Of a stretch of 64,000 nucleotides of DNA, positions 35,403 through 47,841 are shown one piece after another. The notes under the pieces are model-generated. The model ran no database searches and was not told the origin of the DNA. It saw nothing but the letters and a program-made list of their open reading frames with translations. Each line of letters begins with the position of its first letter. Position 1 is the first letter of the stretch. Where the stretch lies: contig OY292274.1 in the NCBI GenBank assembly GCA_958496175.1, positions 27,319,482 to 27,383,481 of the forward strand. The letters run 5' to 3'. The position numbers and the translations under genes are program-made. Source of the stretch: Sisyra terminalis. Taxonomy: Eukaryota > Arthropoda > Insecta > Neuroptera > Sisyridae.

Positions 35403-37979
35403 AGGTTATATTAATCCAAAAATTTGGAGCAACCAGTTTGGAATTTCCAAAAGTATCGAGAAAATTAAGAAGAAATAATTTTTTCTTGGATTTTCTAATA
35501 TTCTTAATTAAACTTACTTTGCAAGGAGCTTGATTTAAGATTTTTCGATCTTAATAAAATTTTCAAAAATCCTGGTAAAACATACAAAAATTAAATAAGT
35601 AGTAGTTAGTAAATCATTCAAAAGAAAGATGGAAATATTCATTTCTTTTCATTCATTTCATTTAGAAAATAAAAACTTTTTAACAAAAAATTGAATCGGC
35701 TTAAAGGACAAAGTGAAAAACAAAAAATATAAATATCATTTTAAATCTTAATAAATAAGGTCCCGAACTAATAAAATGAATTATTGCTACGTTAGCGTCA
35801 AAGAAAAAATCAACACATTGTTAAAAAAAATAATAGGAAAATAAAAAGAATGTGGTAAAAGACACACATTAGGTTTTGCATTACTATCGCAGAGTGTTGT
35901 AAACTGACCTTCAGTTGTCGTTGTTTTATACTTTAAACAATTAATTTGTACGTTTAATGTTTTGGCACCGACTCAAAATTACTTTGTTTCATTGATTTAG
36001 GAGCTTGATTATCAAAATTAAAAATAATTTTTGTAAAAAATAAAAAAAGTTAAATTCAGGCATAAAAATTTCAAACTATGAAAAAATTGATATTTTCAAT
36101 GTAAGGAGACAAATTAATTACGAAAAAATAATTTTAAATTCGAAATTTTTGATTGAAATATTCGTCGTTTTAACGATAGGTGAAAAATATGAAAAAAAAT
36201 ATACCGCCACATGAGAGGTGAAAAAAGTAATGGCTAATTGATAGGTTATATTTAGAAGTTGGAGTGCTGATGGCCTTTTAACGCATTCGAGCTAAATATA
36301 AAAGCTTCCATATGTTGTTAGTGACAAATTATTACAAAACGAGTATGATAAAATGTAAAGCGACGCCATACGTTTCGTCTCGTTTTTAGAGATTCAAGCA
36401 TCGGAGCTTTCATAAAATGGAAATGACCGAAGTTGATAATTGAATTCATATATGTCCCAGCCGATATCCCGTAGTGTGTCCGTTCACATTTCAAATAATA
36501 TTTGTATGGAAATAATTTCACGGGTTTAAAGTTGGAATTAATGATTTTATTTTGTTCCGCGTTCAACCGAATTCATATTCGTACGTATCTACGTGGGAAT
36601 GGTCGGTAAAAAGGAGAATGTTACGGAAGTATATTACATTATTGTATCAGACGACGTTTCGAGTAACCACATATTACTTCTATTGAAACTATTTGGGACG
36701 TTTGATGGTGAAAAAGGATAACCAAAAGTTACGCTAACTTTCGTTGAAACGGAGAAGTTTAACATGTACCTAATTACATTTCAATTTGTACTAAAAATTT
36801 ACGTTACCTACTCTTGATATTTTCTTTTCTTTTTCCCAAGGTTTTAATATTCAATCTAAATACTTAATAAATAAATAAGATATTTCCTTTATTACATTTT
36901 TAATTACAAACAGACTCACGATCAATCAAGCTGTATGATTAAATGCAAACTGTATACAAGTTGAGATTAAATAAATCTTCGATAGCAAATGAAAAAAAAA
37001 ACAGTTTCATTGGAAGCAAACAAATAAACTGAATTCTACGAATAAAGAAATTGATTAAAAAATATATAATAGTTAAACGACTAACCCTTCTTTAAACGTT
37101 TCATTGAAACGTAAAATTCAATAATCAATTAATTTTTGTTTCAATACAATCAATGATATTTCATTAAGCTAAGAAAACGAAAAGTTTCAATTTATTTTTC
37201 CAATTGTTTTCATATGATAGATAATACTTCGTTAGAAAATGATATAAAAGAATAAAATATCATTGATTGTTTAAATTTCATTTCAATTTTCAGTTAAAAA
37301 TTATTAAAATAAATAATAAATTTAATTTTTCTTTTTCATCCAGAATCGAATTTTATTTGACAAAAGTTAATTAATGTCTTATTATGTAGTTAAATATCTA
37401 AGAATGAGTCCCATTGATTTTTGAATACTTGCATAACATCTTCTTACTATCAAAAATTACAAAGTTAAGATTATAATTGTATATCTCCTTGAAAAATTCA
37501 TGGAAATGGCTGAAGTTTCTAATTCGGTGATTCTAGAGCAGTGGTTTTTAAATTGAAAAAATGAATGTTATTTATACAATCGTAAATTCGTAAATTAATA
37601 CAATCGTAAATTCGAATATATTAAAATTTTCAAATATTATAACTTTTTTTTTTTGTAAAAATTAATTTTGGCCGAAATTAACGAAAAGTTAAGAAATTAC
37701 AATTCTCTTTTAAAATTCATTATACACTTTTTTAAGGTTTGAAATTTGAAGAAAACATTCTTTCATGGTAAAAATATTATGTGTAGGTAATAAAAATACA
37801 TACATCAAAAGTGGTATGAGATATTTTATATACTTATCCTGTTATAGTGTGTGGAAAATATTTTTATCGTTTTTGAAATATTATAAACCGGTGATATTAT
37901 ATTCTGTGTGCTGACGTTGAAAAAAAATTATAACATGAGTGAGAAAAAATTGAAATAATGAGGTATATACGTAACTTTT
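35403..37979. other. AT-rich noncoding stretch
   Basis: The patch 36240-36760 is less AT-rich and has an 82-codon minus frame (36566-36318) with no recognised domain. There is a short direct duplication of 'atacaatcgtaaattcg' near 37576-37615. A lone 'cagtggtttttaa' near 37546 resembles a hAT end. Confidence 0.45.
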
Positions 37980-37991
37980 ACGTAATATTTT
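37980..37991 (+). repeat. Target-site duplication, left copy (second LINE)
   Basis: 'acgtaatatttt' occurs here and at 39221-39232, exactly bracketing the truncated LINE and following its A-tail. Confidence 0.82.
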
Positions 37992-39220
37992 CGATGCTAT
38001 GGATTCGACCTTTGTTCCAATCTCTCAAGCACAAAACAGAAGTATGTGTTTGCGCCTAAAATTCAAACTGCTCAAAAAGGTCAATGATTTACAAATTAAT
38101 AAGGCTTCAGGGTACGATTTACTGTCGAGCAAAATGATTAAGGAACTGCCAATAGAAGGCTTACGGGCAATCCTTTTTATTTTTAACACCATCCTGAGGC
38201 TAGGCTACTACCCTGTAGTTTGGAAGGAGGCAAAAGTAATCATGATACCGAAACCCGGAAAGAGTGTTACGGACATTGATTCCTATCGGCCAATCAGTCT
38301 GCTGTCTGTTCTTTCCAAGCTCTTGGAAAGACTCATTTTAGACATGATTGATCTAATTTCAACAGAGAAATACATAATACCGAGTCACCAGTTTGGATTT
38401 AGAGCGCAGCACAGTACTATCGAGCAAGTGCATCGCATCACCGACTATATTAGAAATGCAATGGAGAAAAAAAATATTGTGCAGGATTGTTTTTAGATGT
38501 TTCTCAGGCATTTGATCGTGTCTGGCATCAGGGTCTGTTGCATAAATTAGTAAACATTTTGCCCACCTAATTATTCAATCTTTTGGAGAGCTATCTAACG
38601 GATAGAAAGTTCTATGTTCAATGGAAGGATGAATCGAGTTCCAAACACAAAGTAGCTGCGGGGGTTCCACAGGACAGTGTTCTTGAACCAACGCTTTATA
38701 TAGTTTACACGACGGATATTCCATTGAAGGAAAATATATTGACTGCAACATTTGCGGATGACACTGCGATCCTGTATGTAGGTCAAAGTAAAATCCTTCG
38801 GTCATTTTTTAGAGCTGGCCGATATATCAGGAATGACATCATTCAGCGGGACCTAAACCTTGAGGATGTCATTCAATTCATTAAGGAGCTCACAATTCGA
38901 TACGTAAAAAGGGTGGAAGAACACCCAAACAAGTTGGCCTTGAGAACACTAAATGAACCCCTCCACAAGAGACTAAAAAGAGGGCACATTAATGTTTTCT
39001 TGTAATTTTAAGAAGGTTAAACAACTTTTATCAAGCCGTTGTATGGCTTTAGATTTTATGTCTTGTTTATTTTTTTCTTTTTTTTTTCTTGTATATAGTT
39101 GTTAAGATTTTTGCCACTATTGTTCCCTCATGACGATGGTTAGAGGAATGTAAATATTTTCTAATTTTGTAAAGGCAGACTAATGTAGGATAGGGACTTT
39201 TTTAAAAAGTTAAAAAAAAA
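37992..39220 (+). pseudogene. 5'-truncated, internally deleted Jockey-like LINE
   Basis: A 1.23-kb insertion with a perfect 12-bp duplication and a short A-tail. It starts inside the ORF2 reverse transcriptase: KASGYDLLSSKM, then SYRPISLLSVLSKLLERLIL, then HQFGFRAQHSTIEQ. A frame change near the A-run at 38467-38474 is followed by FLDVSQAFDRVWHQGLL, an in-frame TAA at 38568-38570, GVPQDSVLEP (normally GVPQGSVLGP) and FADD near 38752-38763. Shortly after, near 38790-38815, the sequence jumps to the C-terminal motif RYIRNDIIQRDL and HPNKLALRTL, so the thumb region is deleted. The 3' UTR runs from 39006. It is related to, but clearly a different family from, the element at 5201-9457. Confidence 0.85.
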
Positions 39221-39232
39221 ACGTAATATTTT
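39221..39232 (+). repeat. Target-site duplication, right copy (second LINE)
   Basis: Exact copy of 37980-37991, directly after ten A residues. Confidence 0.82.
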
Positions 39233-42160
39233 GGAATTCTGTAGATTAAATAGAACTGATGATTATGATGATAGTGGTAGTTCAAGTGCAGAAAAGCGGA
39301 AATGGTTTACTCTTCCGCAACGACCAGCACTCAATATAAGAAAAGTGTGTTCCATCAATAACTATACCTGACAGATCGGCACTGTGGCATGAAATGAAAT
39401 TTTTGTCTCAAAGAATCAGCACCAAATTTAATAAACCATTTAGTGTTGTTTCACAATGAAAAGAGGAAAACAATGACGAAAAAAACAGGACATTTAACGT
39501 TTGTTGGGATACCTATCGAATAGAATACTGCAATCACGTCGTTTTTCATTCCAATATTTCTTCGTTTTCTCGTTTTTTTTTTATTTATATAAATGATAAG
39601 CTGTCAAAAGCATTGTGAATGACATCAGTTGAAGCATTCGATGGATGAGTATTGCGAAAAATGTTTGTAGAAGTGTGTCGAAAGATGAAAGAGTAAAGAT
39701 GACAAGAAAAATATAATGTTGAGTATTTTTGCAAGAATAAAAATGACTTCGTTACAAATGATCGTTATAATAATTTTTTCTTCTTTTCATTGAGTCACAA
39801 GAAATATCCTTCATATAACTTTATAAATATAAATGTATCTTTATCGATACATGTCGTCGATAATCCAGCAAGTGTGAAAAGATCAACGAGCAATAAAAAA
39901 TTTTTTTGACAGGAATATAATTATAATTTAATAACTGTAAAAGAAAAATAATTGATTGGTTTTTATTAAAAGTGATTTGATAATTTTAAAGCTTAAATTT
40001 CCAATATAATTATCACTAATTACAGTCAAATACTTTTATACATTATGTATTGGGAAAATTGGCAAATTAATTATTCATGTTTACAAGAGCGGAACTACGG
40101 ACCAATCAATTTGTTGCTTTTCTAGTAGATTAACTCACATTATATTCCAAATTTGTTTTAACAATGTAAGCTCTTTCAATTGCTCTGATTATTTTCGTTA
40201 AATCAAACCATGGTTGACTGCTTTAGTGGATTATATTGAACAAATGGAAATTTTATTTAGTTTTTAATTAAAATATATCAAACATAAATTTTTCAAGCTT
40301 TTGCCATAAACAGAGAGGAATGTGTATGACACGTTCCAATGAATGGTGATGAGCTAAATATTTATTTTTAAATACATAATAACATTTTAAATTGACCGTG
40401 GATTATGGAGTTTAATATATACATACATTATTTTGAATCAACTAAGAAAAATATGTGCCGGTCACATTAAATATGCATGGCAAGGGCATTTTAGTCGCTC
40501 ATATGAGTTTAGGGTCAAATCATAAATTGCGAACATAAAAAGGTATAGTACATGATGAAAATAAATTTCTAGTATGAAATACTATAGGTCCTGTTCTTTT
40601 TCTCTAGTGGTTTGGGATTAATCGCGAAAAGTCCAACGTATATTCCTTTGTTCTCAAAAACTTACAAGTGTCTGAAAAAGAAGAGATAATTTTATGGAAA
40701 AAAACAGTTTTTTAAACAAATTGCAGAAATCTTTAATATTTTATTTCTCTATTTTTTCGGGGATTTTTTTTTTTGGTAAAACTTTTTTACGGATAAAAAT
40801 GAAAAGCGAGACAGGTCGACAAACGAGTTGGCATCTCTGATGTTCTTCTGTAAATATGGGTCATAAATAACTCGCGAAAGTGTCAAAAGTGGACAAAGTC
40901 GTAATCGGTATTAAAAAAAAGATTACGAAGATTATCAGATTTATTTCGGAGGTTTTCGAATGTGTTCTCAAAATAAATAAAAAATATTAAGGTAAAAAAT
41001 CTTCTCCAAAAAAAAATCAATTTACATAACTATATCATTTTCAATTTGTATTTAAAGCTGTTGGAAATAGTGTAGGTACATTGACAAGATCGTAAATAGA
41101 AAAAAATCATAAGGGTAGTAGACAGGAAAATTTGAATTTTTCTATGTATAAAATATCTCGACAAGTATTACAAACTCGTAAATATCATGTTTTCTTCGTA
41201 CCTAAATTTTTTTCTTTTTGTAATTTTATATTGAAAAGTTACAAGCATATACATATCGTTATATTTTTCTTTTTGATTAAAACAGTAATCAAAAATGATG
41301 TAAATGTCATTTGGTAGACAAAATAATGAGACATACTCATTTATAGTATCAACGTATTTATTTACTTAGAATTCTGTTATATTGATGGTAATGGTAAGAC
41401 AAGTTCTAACGAAAGATGTGTAGATAACTATATTGATGTTTCATATAGCTTGTTTTTATATTGAGTAGGAAATAAGGGTGAGTTTCCTGACAGTGTTATA
41501 TTTGCTCGTCATCTTTTCACGTCACTGATTTCATACGTGTAAAATATTTCAGAATGTGTATAAGCATACAGGCAAAAGCATCTAGTATACGTATACATTA
41601 TACATATATACATTTAAATGCGAATACCTTATGCATATTACGGTCGTATGGTCTCAATGGTGACATGATGAAAATCTCAAGTAAAGTGGCAGAAAATCAA
41701 TAAAAGCAATTCAAGAATATGTCGAGTGCCACTGGTACAACAATTTTATCAAAATTTTAACTTTGTTTTTCATCTTTTGTATCGATTATTTTTTATAAAA
41801 TGAAGTATAATTTCATGCATGAAATTTACAATCATTAAGTTCTTAGTCATCCATGATCCATCTTCCCCACAATTATTTTGTATCTTTACAGATTTGATTT
41901 GTTGATTATTCGTTCTATTCTGTTTTGTAAAATTAAATAAAATGTTCAATGAATAAAACATTTTAATTGCTTTGGAAACTATATTGAAAAAATTTAAAGC
42001 TAATGTGTTTTTATCCGTTCCGATAAACAAAAACTGGAATATAATAAAATCTTTACTTACTGACCAAAAGTAAAAATAATGTCATATTTCACAGTGTCTA
42101 TGATCAATATGATAAAGACTTTCGAGATAAGGATATTCTATAGAATTCTTCAAATCTTTT
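39233..42160. other. AT-rich noncoding stretch
   Basis: No gene or repeat recognised. Short open frames at 41132-41317 (plus) and 41770-42030 (minus) are of AT-driven composition. Confidence 0.5.
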
Positions 42161-42164
42161 GGAC

Positions 42165-42475
42165 ATTGCAAACATCTAACGAAGAAGTCTTATGCAAAGT
42201 GAACGAGAACGCAAGCTCAACCTTATAATAAAAATTTGCCAGACAGCTTTCCTGCGTCATGTGCTGAGGAACAGTAACACCGAAAATGGTCATTTCATTA
42301 TAAATGGAGAAATCGAAAGATAATGAGGAAAAAGAAGACAAAAATTATCATGAATGAGATACTATCAACAATAAAAAATCCAAAATCTGGAATGACTCAA
42401 AAGAACCGAAAAGGACAGACTTAAACATATGCCAAAGTAATTAGCAACCTTCATTTATGAAAACGGATAAATAAG
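42165..42475 (+). pseudogene. LINE ORF2 C-terminal relic of a third type
   Basis: One plus frame reads ERERKLNLIIKICQTAFLRH, VLRNSNTENG, FIINGEIER, two stops, GKRRQKLS, stop, MRYYQQ, then DRLKHMPK and LATFIYENG. This follows the common arthropod LINE tail that typically reads 'LGHVLR...IIEGKIEGKRGxGRRR.SWL...'. Several stops interrupt it. Catalytic domains are absent. The family was assigned by motif memory only. Confidence 0.55.
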
Positions 42476-42479
42476 AAAA

Positions 42480-43230
42480 AATGAGACGAATATTTCGAAA
42501 ATACTTCGAATCAGCAGGTTTTTTGTGTAATTTATTTAATCTGTTCTACTTATCCTACTTATCCAGGTATCAAAACAGTGCCAACTTTAATGAGGGAGAA
42601 GAGAGAACAATTCAGAAGATCGCACTGGGAATCAAGAGTAAGAAACCGCTTTAACCCGTGAATTCATAAAACAAGATACTTTTTTTAAATGGAGAATTAC
42701 AAACCAAAAGTGTGTAGGTGACAGTAACGAATAATATCTCATCACCTTTCTTAAATACAGTGCCAGTTTAAGGGAAGGAGGTGCTACCCGAGTGGTGACC
42801 TTGGGAAATCCACTTTAAATCAAATATTGATGAAGTTTTTTGTGCGATAAAACCTTCGGTCATCAACTTTACCTCAAGAACAACCATACCATTGCCTAAC
42901 AAAGCTTTGAATTTTATCAAAAAAAGAAACTATCTTCAAAAGTTCTTCCCTTAAACATGGATAAAGCTGCGCATTCTATAAACGATACCAGTAATTGTTG
43001 CAAGTGGGGAACGCAAATTTTCCAAATTGGAATTATTTAAGGCTTATTTGCGATCAAAAATGTCCCAAATGTGACTAACTCGGCTAACCATATAGTCCGA
43101 TGAAATCGAAGCAACAGAAAATCTAGATTTCTTTATAGTCTACCTACTTGAAAAATTTTTTAATCGTAAATGTAGAAATACTTTGATTTGATATAAATAT
43201 TGATTTTTAGATTCAATAAAAACATTTGTA
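42480..43230. other. Unassigned moderately complex stretch
   Basis: Less AT-rich than average, with no long frame on either strand. It may be the decayed 3' region of the preceding LINE relic or another repeat; nothing can be named. Confidence 0.35.
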
Positions 43231-43232
43231 AC

Positions 43233-43702
43233 CAGTGGCGTAGCTACCTAGAGGCTAGGCGGGGCAGTGCCCCGGGACCCTCAAGCTCAGGAGGCTCTCG
43301 AATCCTTACCAGAAATCTCGATCGAACTGAACTTTTGGAAATTCATCAGGCCTGGATTTAAACGAAGTTATTAATACTTTTGCGAAAAATAAAGCTAGGA
43401 AAAAATTGTAAATATAATTGTTATTTAGTCAGTTGGTAGGTCCGACCTTTATATAATAAACCCTTGACTCTTATTAGCCAAACCTACATCAAGTATTAAT
43501 TGTAATTTATGTTGTTACTGTTTAATATTTTTATTAACTGCCCTGCAGTGCACAAAAAAGAGCTTAAGTAGCTTAGCATTTTTAAAGTATTTGTATATTT
43601 CATATTTTTATTTGATAAAACCTAATCAGTTTATATAGCAGTGGGGCCCCATTTTTTAATTTTCCGCAGGGTCCTTGGTTACCTAGCTACGTAATAATTC
43701 TG
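43233..43702. mobile_element. Possible hAT-like MITE
   Basis: Starts 'cagtggcgtagctaccta' and ends in the inverted relative 'ctagctacgtaataattctg'. GC-rich blocks just inside both ends ('gccccgggaccc' and 'ggggcccc') add to the symmetry. Flanking octamers do not match, so the exact ends are uncertain. Confidence 0.45.
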
Positions 43703-43899
43703 TCAATTTTTACAATTATAACCCTATCTACTATTATCGTTAACTACTATTGTCTTAGAAATTTATACGATAATTGGATATACGTAAAGATTCATTGTAT
43801 TTTCAAATGATAATTAATAAAACTAATGAATAAACTTTTACTTGTATTCATTACTCTTTAACAAAAAACTATGTTCTGTAAATTCAATTTTATATTAAT

Positions 43900-45085
43900 A
43901 CTAGTAGTTGCCCGTTGCATTCGCAACTAAAGGTTTTAACTTAATAAAATCTCAATAAAATGTTTAGTATGAGACGTATGAGAAATGTAGAGTTAATCAA
44001 CCTAATCAACAATCGAAATTTTAAATTTAACAATCAAAGTGTTGTTAATTAAAAAAAATGTATTTAAAATTATATTAAGAAATATTTTTTTTAATATCAT
44101 TTTAATAACAACATTTTAAATAACGTCATTTCACTAAATTAGTATGAAATTTTAATACTTATGTAGTACTTATACCAAATTGTCGATATTAAATTTTGGT
44201 TCGTTTTTCAACAATCAAATTTTTTAAAATCTATTTTATTTTATGAACCAATGGTTGTGATCTGGAGTAATTATATATTCGGCTGAAAAGCATTAAGGTA
44301 GCATTTTTTTGCCATATATTTCACTGTCAATGCAAATATAAAATCTTCCATACTAATTTTTTTTCGGTATTTAAAACAATTTGAAAATCAATTATTGTTA
44401 TTGAAAAAAAAAATAAAATATTCGAATTTACTTCCAAGCTTTTCACCTATTTCCAACAATTTTGTATGTACAACATCCAAATGTGCGAAATCGAATAGCT
44501 TTTTAGTCATGTTAACTAACATAAAGAGGGTCATTATTTTTTTTCGTTTTACATTGTATTTTCAAATATAAGTGCACATTTGTGTCGATGAAATTTGGAA
44601 AGTGTTTTCCTTATACGATGCAGGTATATAATAAGAAAGGGTTTTTGAAAATTTGTCCCCTAAAAGAGTGAAAAACGGTAGCAAGGTTTGTAAGGAATAA
44701 TGTTTAATAAACAATCGAAATTTCAAATAATCAATCAAAGTCCGTTAAAAGCGAATATTTACAACTGGCTAACTATTTGTCGCGCTTTTATTACAAATAA
44801 TATAAATTTAAATTCATAAAAAATTGTACCATCGGGTGCGTAAATAATTATTTAATGTGCTTGAGTAATAATATTTTGACAAACGTAAATAGTTGTTATG
44901 AAAAAAATACAAAAATAATAACAAATTTGGTAAATAGCCGGTTTGAGCAAATAGGCATGTTTGAATGCCGTGCGCTGTGTCAACTTAACCCTACCAACGT
45001 TTTGAATGCGTAAGTGGGGATAACAGAGCGCATGCGCATAGCTCTGAACGCACGGACGGCAAGATAGTCAATTTATATATAAGAT
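43900..45085 (+). repeat. Dispersed repeat, inverted partner of 51610-52400
   Basis: Begins 'atactagtagttgcccgttg' and ends near 'caatttatatataagatgta'. Its portion 43970-44745 matches the reverse complement of 51610-52390. Examples are 'gcgaaatcgaatagctttt', 'ttgtatgtacaac' and 'atgcaggtatataataagaa'. The start resembles the CTAGCTGA family, suggesting a related element type. Noncoding. Confidence 0.65.
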
Positions 45086-45119
45086 GTAATAGAAAATACA
45101 TACAATTTTTTATTTTTTT

Positions 45120-45500
45120 TTTGATTGATAAAGAACATTTTTAATATGAGGAAATATCAATTTTTAGTTATGAAAAACTTGTTTTTTGACAGAAAAAAGA
45201 TTCCATTTTATTGAGCAAATGAAAGTCAGAAAACGATAAATGTGCTTAATGGTCTTCTGTTACGTCACAGTACGCTTCAGTACACGTATTGAAATCGAGA
45301 TGTAAACAGACCATTGGACGGTTATTATAGAAATAAAAGTAATTTGTAAAATTTTTCGCCATAGAAAACAATTTTATACCCAAAATACATTACTATAATT
45401 TTCTTCCTTAGCAATAGAGGTTGGGTAGATATTAAATGGTTCAAATCATAAACATAATGTTAAAACGATTTAAACAACATTTTTCTTTGTGGCTAAGTAT
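45120..45500 (+). repeat. Direct repeat, copy 1 (partner 47160-47545)
   Basis: Aligns with 47160-47545 in the same orientation. Shared landmarks are 'agttatgaaaaa', 'tccgaaaacgat' or 'cagaaaacgat', 'aaatcgaaatataaacaga'-like, and 'aaatggtttaaatcata'-like followed by a mirrored A/T block. About 2 kb separates the copies. Class unknown. Confidence 0.6.
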
Positions 45501-46257
45501 ATTTTTTGGAGGAAAACGTCAATGGGATATTGGGCAATAAATTAATAAGGAAATTAAAAATAGGTAATGAATCGTTGGTACCATTAAAAGTTAATCAATT
45601 ATTTAGCGTTATAACTTACTATTTCACAGAATTTAAGTTACTCTACTCTGTGAGGCAAATAAATATTCGAATAAGGCAACTAATTTTAACACAAATGGAT
45701 TGGAACTATTAAGTGAGTATCTTTATAGTTTCTGTATAATAGTTTATAGCGTATAGTTAATAGTCGTTATTGTATACTTATTGTACCCTTATGGTTGAGT
45801 GTGTTACATAATTTTGATCCTCTTATGTATTACTCAAATTTGTATTTTTATTTTTGTTAAAACAATTTGTAACTCTGTATTTTATGGTGTCTAAGAACAG
45901 GTACTATGCACTTCTTTAGAATATACCACAAGTAAAAAAAAGTTTTGCTAAATATGGCTTTTGGCCGATTTATTATGTCTTTAATGCATTTGATTATAAA
46001 TTAAATAATTTAACATTCAAATACCTCTTTGAATAATTCAATATGCGTCAGTAGATTTGCAAAACAGTGACAAAATTAACCGAAAAATCATTTCACACCA
46101 ATAAAAAATAATAATGCTAAGGTCAAAAAAAACAACAAAACAAACAAAAAAAATTGTTTTGATTTACTGATAAAAATACATTTTAAAAATGTTTCTAATC
46201 TTTGTATATTTTATTTAATAAAATCATTAATTGATAATATTGACCTTCCAAGTGGTT
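45501..46257. other. AT-rich noncoding stretch
   Basis: A 68-codon plus frame (45506-45712) has no recognised domain. Nothing else seen. Confidence 0.45.
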
Positions 46258-46329
46258 TTATCTTTTTTTAATAATATTATATTGCATTGAAGAAATAGTG
46301 AAGAAAAAATTATTTATTAAAATTTTCTT

Positions 46330-46520
46330 CTTTTTTTCATTTACGTGACAGCTTTCAGACACAACGAAAAATTTACAAGAATTGCAAATAAGGTAAAAGC
46401 TTCCGTATTTCTTCAACGAAGGTTCATTTTGAGATTTTTCTTTGTTCTCTTGTATTAGTTTTGCATTCCGGACAGCTAATTTCAATTTTTCACGAACAAA
46501 ATTATTTACATATTTACTCA
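46330..46520 (-). CDS. Possible first coding exon, unrecognised
   Basis: A minus-strand frame starting at an ATG near 46520, in fair context (gtcaATGA). It encodes a charged N-terminus (SKYVNNFVREKLKLAVRNAK, then LIQENKEKSQNEPSLKKYG) and a CNSCKFFVVSESCHV segment with a zinc-ribbon-like CxxC. A potential donor, 'cacgtaaatg', follows the CHV codons near 46342. Composition is less AT-driven than the shadow frames around it. No second exon could be placed, so it may equally be a transposon fragment. Function unknown. Confidence 0.25.
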
Positions 46521-46527
46521 TTGACAC

Positions 46528-47159
46528 TTGTTAGTTACTATTTGAATACTAACATGAGTATAATTTTTTCTAATTCTACTTTTTCTAGCTTAAAAAACCT
46601 ATATCTCTTGTAAGTATATACAAATATGGAAAAAATACATAGATTGGAATATTTTTTTTCTTAACTTCTGAAAACCACAATTAGTTACGGAGGAAAATGT
46701 AACGCATGAATTTCAATTATGAAAATTAAGAATGATTTTGCAGAGTCAGAAAAGATAATATTTCACTTTTCATGACAGCCAAGTTATGAATACGGAGTCG
46801 AGTGACACATTTTAATATTGCCTGGCTGGCAATCTAATTTATTAGGGGTAAGTATCCTGAACCTTTGCTTTTATTTGACATCACACGTGGCATATGTGTG
46901 TACATAAATAATGTAAATGCGTTTAAAATAGATCTGTTTCTATTAAATCATTCATTTTATTGCTGCTTAACAATTAATTTTAATTTATGAATCATAAATT
47001 TAGAAAACAACTGTTGATTTTTCGCGTTGAGTTTTGCATAACATGAATTCAATATTAAGATATTAAAGGTAAAAACTGCTGTAACTCCTGAATAAAAATA
47101 TAAAAATTTTAAAAATTAAAATATAGGCAAATATTAATTTATTGAGTATGCACGTATCA
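46528..47159. other. AT-rich noncoding stretch
   Basis: Nothing recognised. Confidence 0.45.
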
Positions 47160-47545
47160 TTAAATTGTTTTTAATCGATAAATGATATTATTAATATGCT
47201 GAAGTACCAATTTTAAGTTATGAAAAATTTATATTTTGAGAAAATAAGTTTAAATTTTAATCAGCAAATAGAGTCCGAAAACGATGGGTGCGTGTATGGA
47301 TCTTCGGTTACGTTATAGTATGTGTATTAAAATCGAAATATAAACAGATAAGTAGTTGAGCGGTTACCTAAGAAACTATAATATTTTACACAGTCTTTGA
47401 AATTTTTCACAATTTTTTGCCATGAAAAATATTTTAATACCTTAAAAATGACTTAGGAATAGAGGATGGGCAGATTGTAAATGGTTTAAATCATAGACAC
47501 AATGTTTTAACGAGGTTAAGTATTTATGTCAAAGAAAAACGTTCA
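47160..47545 (+). repeat. Direct repeat, copy 2 (partner 45120-45500)
   Basis: See the partner copy; here the shared blocks are 'cgaaaacgatgggtg' and 'atggtttaaatcatagacac'. Diverged by substitutions and small indels. Confidence 0.6.
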
Positions 47546-47841
47546 AGGAATTTTGGAGTTGTTTATTGGGACGTCGTTTGAAGGTCAGGCCAAAAGGAAC
47601 TTGTCTTAAGCGATTTGAATTAAACGTTTTATTTTTGCATTTTTAAATGAATATTTCTTAAATTTAATCAAATAAACTAAATTAAAAGTTTCTTTTTGTA
47701 TGGATATTGATATGTAGATTTGTCCATTTGTATTGATATGTTTGCGCTAGATGTATTGGGTATTACATTTACGTCAATAGATTAGTTTACCTTTATGTTT
47801 TCTTTTTTATCTATTTACCACCGGAAGTATATTGTTTATTT

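Noticed and set aside
36318..36566. 82-codon minus frame in a less AT-rich patch
   Set aside because: No domain, no plausible splice pair, and no similarity to the LRR gene.
37546..37565. Lone hAT-like end 'cagtggtttttaa'
   Set aside because: No inverted partner or octamer duplication found; too short to call.
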